14,226 nt of DNA from an uncultured Eubacteriales bacterium (lineage in GTDB: Bacteria; Bacillota; Clostridia; Christensenellales; Aristaeellaceae): assembly GCA_900540045.1 (NCBI GenBank), contig UQEF01000078.1:1-14226 (forward strand), given 5' to 3'. A program made the position numbers and the translations under genes. Shown piece by piece: positions 7,254 to 13,735 of this stretch (its first letter is position 1; each line of letters begins with the position of its first letter). The notes under the pieces were generated by a model. That model made no database searches. It worked only from the letters and a program-made list of their open reading frames with translations, and was not told the DNA's origin.

Positions 7254-8360
7254 TTATGCGCCTCCGACAGGAAACGCCTCCGTCTCCGCCCCCAGCCCCT
7301 CTTCGTAGGCGGGCGGCGTGACCCCGGTGGAGTCGGCCATCTTGTCCAGCACGCGCCGCGCGTCGTCGCCTGCGAGCAGTACGGGCTGATAGTTGTTGTA
7401 GCTTGTTTCCCCGCTCACGCTGATGGGATGAAACACCAGCCTGACGCTCACGGGCGCGCCGTCCTCATAGGCAAAGACGGCCTGCAAAAGCAGCGCGTCG
7501 TAATCGCGCGGGTCGCGGTTGCCGCCGAACACGGCGTTGCCCAGGCTGTAGACCACCGGTACGCCGTCTACCAGTTCGTAGCCCTGCACCACATGGGGGT
7601 GGTGCCCCACCACGAGGTCCGCGCCCATGTCCACGGCGTGGGCCGCTACGGTTTTCTGCTGGGAGGTGGGCTCGCGCTCATATTCGGTGCCCGCATGCAT
7701 GCTGTGTACGATCAGCTGGCAGCCCACCTCGCGCAGGGCGTCCATCTGCGCGCGCAGGTTTTTCTGCGCGCCGGTGGACAGGCTGAACGCCGAACCCGTG
7801 AAGCCGATCATCACGCCGTCATGCGCCCACACCGCTACATGGTCCGCGTCAAAATAGGCCACGCCCGCGTCCTCCAGCGCGGCCTGGGTATCGGCGTAGC
7901 CTTCCGCACCATAGTCCAGGGTGTGGTTGTTGCTCAGACCCGCCAGTTCCACCCCGCCCAGCGGTAAAATGGTGGAAAAATCCGCCGGTCCTTTAAAATT
8001 AAAGGTCTTTTTCACCCGGTCCAGTGTGCGGTCGGTCAGAACGCCCTCCAGATTGACCACGGTGACGTCGTCGCCGTCCAGCAGGGATTGGAGATTGAGG
8101 AAGGGATAGTCGTATCCCTCGCGCAGCGCGGTTTGCACAAAGCCGCCGCGGCTGTTGGCCGCCTTGCTTTCTCCGCCCAGCGTGCAGTCGCCCAGAAAGC
8201 TCATCGTCACCTCACCGGTGAAGCCGCTGACCTGCATGGCCGCATCCAGCAGCGCTTCGGGCGGCTTGTCCGCCTCAAACACATACCACTGCGCACGGGC
8301 CCCGCCCAGCGACAGGGCGGCGCAGGCCGCCAGACAGGCGGCGGCATATCGAATCCGCAT
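7254..8360 (-). CDS. CapA-family secreted protein (PGA_cap, metallophosphoesterase-like fold)
   Basis: The protein has 368 residues. It begins with a signal peptide (MRIRYAAACLAACA to about residue 24, cleavage near Ala-Arg-Ala) and is probably exported. Motifs of the PGA_cap family appear in order: GDCTLG 57-62, NLEG 103-106, NNH 144-146, HAGTEY 222-227, GHHPHV 252-257 and YSLGN 271-275. The usual HWG of the fourth motif is HAG here. In Bacillus, CapA takes part in poly-gamma-glutamate export, but most stand-alone homologues have unknown roles and no capB or capC gene is nearby. The ATG at 8358-8360 is preferred over a GTG at 8387, because AAAGGAGG (8372-8379) precedes it (11-base spacing) and the signal peptide then starts correctly. 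It is divergent from the serine hydrolase. No convincing terminator is seen after it. Confidence 0.9.
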   Translation of the reverse strand: MRIRYAAACLAACAALSLGGARAQWYVFEADKPPEALLDAAMQVSGFTGEVTMSFLGDCTLGGESKAANSRGGFVQTALREGYDYPFLNLQSLLDGDDVTVVNLEGVLTDRTLDRVKKTFNFKGPADFSTILPLGGVELAGLSNNHTLDYGAEGYADTQAALEDAGVAYFDADHVAVWAHDGVMIGFTGSAFSLSTGAQKNLRAQMDALREVGCQLIVHSMHAGTEYEREPTSQQKTVAAHAVDMGADLVVGHHPHVVQGYELVDGVPVVYSLGNAVFGGNRDPRDYDALLLQAVFAYEDGAPVSVRLVFHPISVSGETSYNNYQPVLLAGDDARRVLDKMADSTGVTPPAYEEGLGAETEAFPVGGA

Positions 8361-8407
8361 CGGCTTGCCGTCCTCCTTTGATCTCACATAACGATGGTAA
8401 CGCTTTC

Positions 8408-8437
8408 ATTATATTCGAGCGGGCGCGCCGCTGTCAA
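8408..8437 (-). promoter_or_regulatory. Consensus sigma-A promoter of the capA-like gene
   Basis: On the minus strand TTGACA (8432-8437) and TATAAT (8408-8413) are both perfect, with an 18-base spacer. The predicted start is near 8401, about 40 bases before the ATG. The spacer carries AGCGG (8418-8422) and CCGCT (8428-8432), a short dyad around 8425 that might bind a regulator. Confidence 0.85.
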
Positions 8438-8439
8438 AC

Positions 8440-8468
8440 TTGCCTGCCGGACGCGCGCAGGCTATAAT
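8440..8468 (+). promoter_or_regulatory. Sigma-A promoter of the serine hydrolase gene
   Basis: TTGCCT (8440-8445) and TATAAT (8463-8468) are separated by 17 bases. Its -35 box lies two bases from the -35 box of the divergent capA promoter, so the two polymerases would compete or share a regulator. The predicted start near 8475 leaves about 34 bases before the TTG start codon. Confidence 0.75.
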
Positions 8469-8492
8469 AAAGAAAAGCATGGAAATATCGCC

Positions 8493-8499
8493 GGAGGAG
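8493..8499 (+). promoter_or_regulatory. Ribosome binding site that selects a TTG start
   Basis: GGAGGAG lies 9 bases before TTG at 8509-8511. It directly abuts the in-frame ATG at 8500 and lies after the ATG at 8479, so neither ATG can use it. Confidence 0.7.
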
Positions 8500-8508
8500 A
8501 TGCGAGCC

Positions 8509-9684
8509 TTGTACAGACGGCTGAGATGCCTGCTGCTGCTTCTGTGTCTTGCGCTACCGCGCGCGGCTGCGGATGCGGAGGACGCCGTGGAGGAGCAGCT
8601 GGCCCGCATGTTTGAAAAATACAGCACGCTTGGCGCCTCCGTGGCCGTTTTTCAAAACGGGAGCGTGACCTATACCTACACCTACGGACAAATCCGGCCC
8701 GGTGGGCCGGAGGTGACGGCCGATACGGTGTTTCAGGTGGGCAGCATCTCCAAGATGGTGGCCTGCATCGGTCTTTTACAGCTGATGGACGCAAAGGACG
8801 TGTCGCTGGACGACGAGCTGGGCGACGTGCTGGGCTATGAGGTGCGAAATCCCTATTATCCCCAGGTGCCCGTCACGCTGCGCCAGTTGATGACCCACAC
8901 CGCCTCCCTGCAGGATGCATCCGACTATAACCGTGCGCTGGACGGCAGGGGGCTGCCCCTGAAAATCCTCTTTACGCAGGAGGGACGAGCCGTGTTTTTG
9001 CAGCAACGCCCGGGCGCCCGGCGGCTGTATTCCAATTTCGGCGGCGGCCTGATCGGCTCGCTGATCGAGGCGCTTTCCGGCCGGACGCTGGATGATTACA
9101 TGAGCGAGAAGGTGTTTGAACCGCTGGGAATCACGGCGGCGTATCAAGCGTCGCGGCTGGCGCCGGATGTGCCTGTGGCGGACCTGTATTACATGCCCCG
9201 ACGCCGGCTGGCAAAGCAGGTGAGGGAGGAGATTCCTACGCTGCGCGATTATTGCTTCACAGCGGGCAAGCTGACGATTTCCGCGCCGGACCTGTGCAAG
9301 ATCCTGATCGCGCTGTGCGATGGAGGCGTGTGCGGCGATGCGCGCATTCTGAAGGAAAGCCAGACGCAGGAGATGCTCACCCCGCAGAATTATACCGGCA
9401 GCGTAACCTGCGAAAGCGAAAACGGACTGTTTATCAACATCATAACCGACGACGAGGTGGAGGGCCGCACTCTCTATGGCCATGGTGGAAAAGCCAACGG
9501 CATGCTCTGCGCGGCCTATTTTGACCCGTCGGACCGCACCGGAGTGGTCATGCTGACCAATGGATGCCAAAACCAAAGCATGCATAACGGCGTGGGCATG
9601 CTGGGCCGCAACATTTTAACGCTGTGCTATGAGCTGGTCATCGGCCCTGATCACCAGGTGGAAAATCCCTTTGAGGTGCGCTGA
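8509..9684 (+). CDS. Secreted serine hydrolase, beta-lactamase / DD-peptidase family (class C fold)
   Basis: From the TTG at 8509 the protein has 391 residues and opens with a compact signal peptide: Tyr-Arg-Arg-Leu-Arg, then a Leu-rich core, then Pro-Arg-Ala-Ala-Ala-Asp. The active-site motif SxxK is Ser79-Ile-Ser-Lys82 in VGSISKM. The second motif is Tyr174-Ser-Asn, and the third is His325-Gly-Gly in GHGGKANGM, as in class C-like esterases and DD-peptidases that have HxG rather than KTG. TMSEKVFEPLGI-like sequence (YMSEKVFEPLGIT) is typical of this family. Such proteins act outside the membrane on D-Ala peptides, esters or related compounds; the substrate cannot be told. ATG codons at 8479 and 8500 are possible starts but have no well-placed ribosome site. 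The gene is divergent from capA and 61 bases upstream of the gerA-like gene, with no terminator between. Confidence 0.88.
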   Translation: MYRRLRCLLLLLCLALPRAAADAEDAVEEQLARMFEKYSTLGASVAVFQNGSVTYTYTYGQIRPGGPEVTADTVFQVGSISKMVACIGLLQLMDAKDVSLDDELGDVLGYEVRNPYYPQVPVTLRQLMTHTASLQDASDYNRALDGRGLPLKILFTQEGRAVFLQQRPGARRLYSNFGGGLIGSLIEALSGRTLDDYMSEKVFEPLGITAAYQASRLAPDVPVADLYYMPRRRLAKQVREEIPTLRDYCFTAGKLTISAPDLCKILIALCDGGVCGDARILKESQTQEMLTPQNYTGSVTCESENGLFINIITDDEVEGRTLYGHGGKANGMLCAAYFDPSDRTGVVMLTNGCQNQSMHNGVGMLGRNILTLCYELVIGPDHQVENPFEVR

Positions 9685-9690
9685 CGCATC

Positions 9691-9720
9691 GCATAAAACG
9701 AGCCATTTTCCCCCATACTA
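9691..9720 (+). promoter_or_regulatory. Sigma-G (forespore) promoter of the germinant-receptor operon
   Basis: GCATA (9691-9695) and CATACTA (9714-9720) are separated by 18 bases. As I recall the Bacillus subtilis sigma-G consensus (GHATR, 18 bases, CATWHTA), every position fits. The start would fall near 9727, about 19 bases before the gerA-like ATG. Sigma-G control is what is known for B. subtilis ger operons. A weak sigma-A-like alternative (TTGAGG 9671-9676, TAAAAC 9694-9699) overlaps it. Confidence 0.7.
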
Positions 9721-9745
9721 CCGCCATCCCCCGATGGAGGTCAGT

Positions 9746-11248
9746 ATGCGGTCAACCTTTTTTCACAGCCTGAAGCGCAATCAGGATATGTTGGCGGAAA
9801 GCCTGAATTTGGACCAGAATGATGATATCGTCACCCGCTCCTTTACGGCGCTGGGGCGCAGCTGCGCGCTGTATTTTGTGGAGGGTATGGCCTCCGGGCA
9901 ACGGATGTCGGATAGCGTGCTGCGTCCGCTGCTGCGTGCGCAGGAGGAGTTGAGCGGGCGGCAGGCGCTGGAAGCCGTAACCCGCCGTCTGATTGAGGCG
10001 CCGGAGGTTAAAACCGAAAAACAGCCCTACGCCGCTGTCCAGCAGCTGATGCGCGGGCAGACGCTTGTGCTCATCGATACCGTGGATGAGGCCGTGCTGG
10101 TGGACCTGCGCGGGTACATCCGCCGTCCCGTCTCCATTCCGCAGACGGAAAACGTGGTCATCGGCCCGCATGAAGCCTTCACCGAACCGCTGCGCGACAA
10201 CCTGACGCTGCTGCACCGCATGCTCTCTACCCCCAGATTGATCTGCAAGCTGGGGCAGGTAGGCACGCGTATCTCCACGCAGACTGCCGTGTGCTATCTG
10301 GAGGGCATCTGTCCGCAGGAGACGGTGGACGAGCTCCAGCGGCGGCTGGAGGCCTCGGCCATCGATCATGTGCTCACCGTGGGGGAACTGTCCCAGCTGA
10401 TCGAGGACGATCCCTTCGCACCCCTGCCGCAGGTGGTCTCCACCGAGCGGCCGGACCGGGCGGTGAGCTTTCTTCTGGAGGGACAGGCGGTCATCCTCAT
10501 CGACGGCAGCCCGCGGTGCCTGGCCATGCCGGTGAGTTTCTGGCACCTGTTTCATGCGCCTGACGACAGCTATATGCGCTGGATGTACGGCACCTTCATG
10601 CGCGTGGTGCGCGCGGTGGGCGCCGTGCTGGCGCTGCTGTTGCCGGCGGTGTTCGTGAGCATGGTGATCTTCCATCCGCTGGCGCTGCCCATGTCGCTTC
10701 TGACCAACATCATCCAGAGCCGCTCCATCGTATCCATCAGCCTTTTTGGCGAAGCCGTGCTCATGCTCACGGTGTTTGACCTCATCAATGAGGCGGGTAC
10801 GCGCATTCCGGGTCTGATGGGGTCCTCTTTCGGGCTGGTGAGCGCGCTGATTCTGGGAACCGCCGCTGTGGACGCCGGACTGGTGAGTCCGCTTTTGATC
10901 ATCGTGGTGGCGCTTTCAGGCCTGGGCAGCTATGCGCTGCCCAATTACTCGCTGAGCTTTGCGTTTCGCATGGGGCAGATGGCGCTGCTCATCGCGGGCG
11001 GGCTGATGGGACTCCCTGGCGTATGCCTCCTTCTGCTGCTGATGGTAATGCGCGTGGCCGGCATGGAAAGCCTGGGACGCCCGTATCTTGCGCCCGCCAG
11101 TCCGGACCGGCTGCACAACCCGGATCTGATTGTGCGGGGACCGGTGTTCCGGCAGCGGCTGCGCTCCTATGTGGCCAAACCGGACAACCTGCTGCGCGCG
11201 CATGGGCGCATGCGCCGTTTCCGGGATAAGGGGCGTGGGCGGCCATGA
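9746..11248 (+). CDS. gerA-like: GerA-family spore germinant receptor subunit A
   Basis: The protein has 500 residues, the usual size. Residues 1-285 form the soluble N-terminal domain, with GPHEAFTE at 140-147 in place of the family GPREGFTE and VSTERPDR at 231-238. LLEGQAVILIDGSP and the FWHLFHAPDDSY segment follow. From about 286 to 440 are the membrane helices, with FHPLALPMSLL, NEAGTRIPG, GTAAVDAGLVSP and the closing LGRPYLAP that mark the family. The protein sits in the inner spore membrane and forms, with B and C subunits, the receptor/channel that senses nutrients. The ATG at 9746 is preferred to the one at 9734 because GGAGG (9736-9740) lies 5 bases before it. Its stop overlaps the next ATG. 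Confidence 0.95.
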   Translation: MRSTFFHSLKRNQDMLAESLNLDQNDDIVTRSFTALGRSCALYFVEGMASGQRMSDSVLRPLLRAQEELSGRQALEAVTRRLIEAPEVKTEKQPYAAVQQLMRGQTLVLIDTVDEAVLVDLRGYIRRPVSIPQTENVVIGPHEAFTEPLRDNLTLLHRMLSTPRLICKLGQVGTRISTQTAVCYLEGICPQETVDELQRRLEASAIDHVLTVGELSQLIEDDPFAPLPQVVSTERPDRAVSFLLEGQAVILIDGSPRCLAMPVSFWHLFHAPDDSYMRWMYGTFMRVVRAVGAVLALLLPAVFVSMVIFHPLALPMSLLTNIIQSRSIVSISLFGEAVLMLTVFDLINEAGTRIPGLMGSSFGLVSALILGTAAVDAGLVSPLLIIVVALSGLGSYALPNYSLSFAFRMGQMALLIAGGLMGLPGVCLLLLLMVMRVAGMESLGRPYLAPASPDRLHNPDLIVRGPVFRQRLRSYVAKPDNLLRAHGRMRRFRDKGRGRP

Positions 11249-12372
11249 TGACAGGCTGGTTCCGAAGAGCCCGTCAGACCCGAAGCACCGTGACCAACCG
11301 TGAGGAGGCGCACCGCCAGCAGCGCCTTGCGGCATGCGCCGCCTACCGCATGCTGGGCGCCATTGGCCTTATCGCGCAGCTGATGCTGTGGGTGACGCTG
11401 TACGCGTATGACCGGCTGGTACAGACCACCTGGCAGGCGGCGTTGTTGCTGGCTTTGCCGCTGGCGGGGCTGTGGGCGCTCTGGCGCGGGGGCGAAGTCG
11501 CTCTCGCCACACAGAAGGGAGCGCGATGTACGATGCTGCTGCTGCCCTGCCTTGTGCTGGACGCGGCGGTTTTGATTCGCACGCTGGCGGGGTACATCAG
11601 CCAGTTGATTCCGGAATACCCGTATTGGGCCTGCGCCTTGGTTCCGGCGGTGCTGTGCTGGCTGACGGCGCTGCTCTCCAGAGAAAACGGGGCAGCCTAC
11701 GGCGCGAGCCTGTTTCGTCTGCTGCTGCCGGGGCTGTTTTTGCTGGCGACGGTATTTTTGAATACCAATGCCCATCCGGTTCGCCTGTGGCCGCTGCTGG
11801 GACAAGGGCCGGCACGCACCGCGGCGGAGGCGCTGGCCGGCGCGGGGAGCGGCTGGGGTGTTGCGCTTTTGTTTGTGCTGCCGCTGCATTCCAGGCGGGA
11901 CGATACCGCACGGCCTGCCGGGGAGCGAACGGCCGGACGCGCGGCGCTGTGGACGGCGCTGCCGTGGCTGATGTGTGTGATCTGGGCGCTGTGGTATGCC
12001 ATGGTCCGGCCCTGGCGCAGTGGCGATGCGTTGGATGTAGGCGAGCGCCTCATGGGATTGGCCCGGCATTCTCATAGCCCGCTGCTCTATGAGTGCAGCG
12101 GCTTGCTGTGGATGCTGCTGCTGCCACTGGCGCTGACCGGCAGCGCCGTGAGCGGGGAAAAGCTGCTGCGCAGCGCCGCCCCCCGCGTACCCCGTTCGAT
12201 CGCGGCGCTGATTCCTCTGCTGCCGGGCACGGTGGCGGCGCTGGTCTGGCCGGACGATCTGCTCGGCGCGCTGGGCTGGGCGCTGCCCTGGCGCGCGCTC
12301 TTGAGCGCCGCGGCGGGCGGAGCGCTCTGGGCGCTGTCAGCCCGGAAGGGAAGGAAGGTGCATGCCGGATGA
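11245..12372 (+). CDS. gerB-like: Divergent GerB-family germinant receptor permease subunit
   Basis: The protein has 375 residues, near the family size, with about nine or ten hydrophobic segments (for example 36-55, 63-80, 96-114, 126-144, 153-171, 203-214, 236-254, 280-298, 318-335 and 345-364). Position between gerA and gerC, length and topology support a GerAB-type amino-acid/polyamine transporter-like subunit that binds the germinant. The FLNTNAHPVRLWPLLGQG segment at 171-188 recalls the family 'N..P..G' region. It differs in having a basic cytoplasmic N-terminus of about 30 residues, and I cannot see the glycine-rich unwound stretch expected in helix 1. Identification rests partly on context. 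The ATG overlaps the gerA stop (ATGA 11245-11248), and its own stop overlaps the gerC start. Confidence 0.75.
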   Translation: MMTGWFRRARQTRSTVTNREEAHRQQRLAACAAYRMLGAIGLIAQLMLWVTLYAYDRLVQTTWQAALLLALPLAGLWALWRGGEVALATQKGARCTMLLLPCLVLDAAVLIRTLAGYISQLIPEYPYWACALVPAVLCWLTALLSRENGAAYGASLFRLLLPGLFLLATVFLNTNAHPVRLWPLLGQGPARTAAEALAGAGSGWGVALLFVLPLHSRRDDTARPAGERTAGRAALWTALPWLMCVIWALWYAMVRPWRSGDALDVGERLMGLARHSHSPLLYECSGLLWMLLLPLALTGSAVSGEKLLRSAAPRVPRSIAALIPLLPGTVAALVWPDDLLGALGWALPWRALLSAAAGGALWALSARKGRKVHAG

Positions 12373-13478
12373 AACGCGTGTGGTTGCTATGCCTGATATT
12401 GGCGGCGGCTCCGCTGCTGGGCGCATGCAGCTATGCTTCTCTGGAGCGGCAGGTATATCCCATTTGCCTGAGCATGGACCTGGATGAAAAGGGACGCTAC
12501 CAGGTAGGGGTGCAGGCGCCTCAGAGCAGCACCGAAAGCGGGGCGGCGGCCTACGATGTGCTGACCGCCACAGGAGACAGCTTTGCCGACGCGATGCGCG
12601 TGCTGTCCGCCTCCACACCCTATCCTTTCAATTTTTCCCAGGTGCGCCTGTGCCTGCTCGGCTATGATCTGGCCTCCACCACCCACCTGCGCCCGCTGCT
12701 GCGCACGCTGTTTGAAATGCCCAGCATGCGGCCAGACGCCTATGTGATGGTTACGCTGGGCAACGCGGCCGAGGTGATGGCCGCGCAGAAGCCGGATCTG
12801 GGCATGCGGCTGAGCACGCATCTCAACCTGCTGTTTGAACAGCTTCGTCAGGAGCGAATGCTGCCCTACAGCAGCCTTTCCTCCTGCGTACAGGAGCTTG
12901 GCGACGGGAAGGCGGACCCGCTTGTGTGCATCTGTGCGATAAACCAGAATCTGGTGCCTGAGCAGGATAAGAGCCAGGGAGAGGCATCCGGTGGCCAGCA
13001 GGGCGGCTCGGGCCAGAGCGGCGCAGGCGGATCGGGAACGGACGCCGCCGCCTTTGCCGGAGGCGAGCCCTGGTCCGGCGCCATGCTGCCGGAGGACATT
13101 CTGGCAGGCCTGCTGCCCCAGACCAGCGTCAACCCCGTGGAATACCTGGGCAGCGCCGCCGTGAGCGAGGGGCGCGTCAGCGGTATTCTGACCGCGCGGG
13201 AGACGCAGATCGCCACGCTGGCCATGATTGAGGGGCGGCGTGCCGTGTCCATCGACGGCGAGCAGCTTCAGCTTCAGCTGTTTTTGCCGAAAGACGGCGC
13301 CCTGGCCGAGAGCCGGGACGAGGTGCAGGCCGTGCTGGAGAAGCTGCAGGCGCTGGGCTGTGATTCTTTCGGCTTTGGCTGGCATGCAGCCGGCGCGTTT
13401 TATACGGACGCGGAGCTGGAGGCCTACGGCTTTCGCAGGCGCTTCCGGGAGGCACAGATCGTGACGGTCGTGGAGTGA
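12369..13478 (+). CDS. gerC-like: GerC-family spore germination lipoprotein
   Basis: The protein has 369 residues. A lipoprotein signal peptide ends in the lipobox LLGAC, with the acylated Cys20, so the protein is anchored on the outer face of the inner spore membrane. The body follows the GerAC pattern: VYPICLSMDLDEKGRYQVGVQ (30-50) corresponds to the family stretch for inner-membrane domain 1. SFADAMRVLSAS and FNFSQVRLCLLGYDLA follow it, and ILAGLLPQTS, TARETQIATL and LQLQLFLPKDG come later. A Gly/Ser/Gln-rich linker (about 200-233) separates the domains. The C-terminus (HAAGAFYTDAELEAYGF to VVE) stops where longer family members continue with a further beta strand. The ATG overlaps the gerB stop (12369-12372), and a GGAAGGAAGG stretch lies just upstream. 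A rho-independent terminator follows. Confidence 0.9.
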   Translation: MKRVWLLCLILAAAPLLGACSYASLERQVYPICLSMDLDEKGRYQVGVQAPQSSTESGAAAYDVLTATGDSFADAMRVLSASTPYPFNFSQVRLCLLGYDLASTTHLRPLLRTLFEMPSMRPDAYVMVTLGNAAEVMAAQKPDLGMRLSTHLNLLFEQLRQERMLPYSSLSSCVQELGDGKADPLVCICAINQNLVPEQDKSQGEASGGQQGGSGQSGAGGSGTDAAAFAGGEPWSGAMLPEDILAGLLPQTSVNPVEYLGSAAVSEGRVSGILTARETQIATLAMIEGRRAVSIDGEQLQLQLFLPKDGALAESRDEVQAVLEKLQALGCDSFGFGWHAAGAFYTDAELEAYGFRRRFREAQIVTVVE

Positions 13479-13501
13479 GGGGCCGTTTTCCGATTTTTTT
13501 C

Positions 13502-13529
13502 GCGGGGCGTTGGAAGCTCCGCTTTTTTT
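13502..13529 (+). terminator. Rho-independent terminator of the ger operon
   Basis: GCGGGGC (13502-13508) pairs with GCTCCGC (13516-13522), including one G-U pair, around a 7-base loop, and seven T follow (13523-13529). It lies 24 bases after the gerC stop. An earlier run of seven T (13494-13500) has no clear stem. Confidence 0.85.
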
Positions 13530-13537
13530 GAACGTCT

Positions 13538-13609
13538 CTTCCCGTGATGGAGGGAAGGGTATTTTGCGTGCTGGAACCACCGGCCGGCGATGGCAGTCCG
13601 AACGCAAAA
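13538..13609. repeat. Two further inverted repeats in the ger / binding-protein intergenic region
   Basis: CTTCCC (13538-13543) and GGGAAG (13552-13557) form a 6-bp stem, followed by GGTATTTT. TTTTGCGT (13562-13569) and ACGCAAAA (13602-13609) form an 8-bp stem around a 32-base GC-rich loop that contains CCGGCCGG. They may be a back-up terminator and an operator or folded leader of the downstream gene. No coding region is seen in 13479-13735. Confidence 0.45.
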
Positions 13610-13657
13610 AACCTAAAATATACAGCAATGAATTGAATGGCTCCTCTTTGGACCGTG

Positions 13658-13666
13658 TGCTACAAT
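13658..13666 (+). promoter_or_regulatory. Possible extended -10 promoter of the binding-protein gene
   Basis: TGCTACAAT gives a TGn extension plus a 5-of-6 -10 hexamer. The -35 position at 17 bases is poor (TGGCTC, 13638-13643). The start would fall near 13673, leaving a leader of about 63 bases with AAGGAGG at 13720-13726. Confidence 0.4.
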
Positions 13667-13735
13667 ATTGCCATGAAAAGGGCGCATGCTCTTGTGCAAC
13701 TTGACCGTTCTATGCAACGAAGGAGGCGTTTGTCT

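Noticed and set aside
9671..9699. Sigma-A-like promoter (TTGAGG-17-TAAAAC) before gerA
   Set aside because: Matches are only partial and overlap the end of the serine hydrolase; the sigma-G match is complete and fits the gene content.
13510..13704. Possible small protein of 64 codons in the ger / binding-protein gap
   Set aside because: It begins inside the terminator hairpin, has no ribosome site and covers several inverted repeats.
13673..13735. In-frame upstream ATG (Met-Lys-Arg-Ala) extending the sugar-binding protein by 21 residues
   Set aside because: It coincides with the predicted transcription start, has no ribosome site and would bury the signal peptide; AAGGAGG points to 13736.
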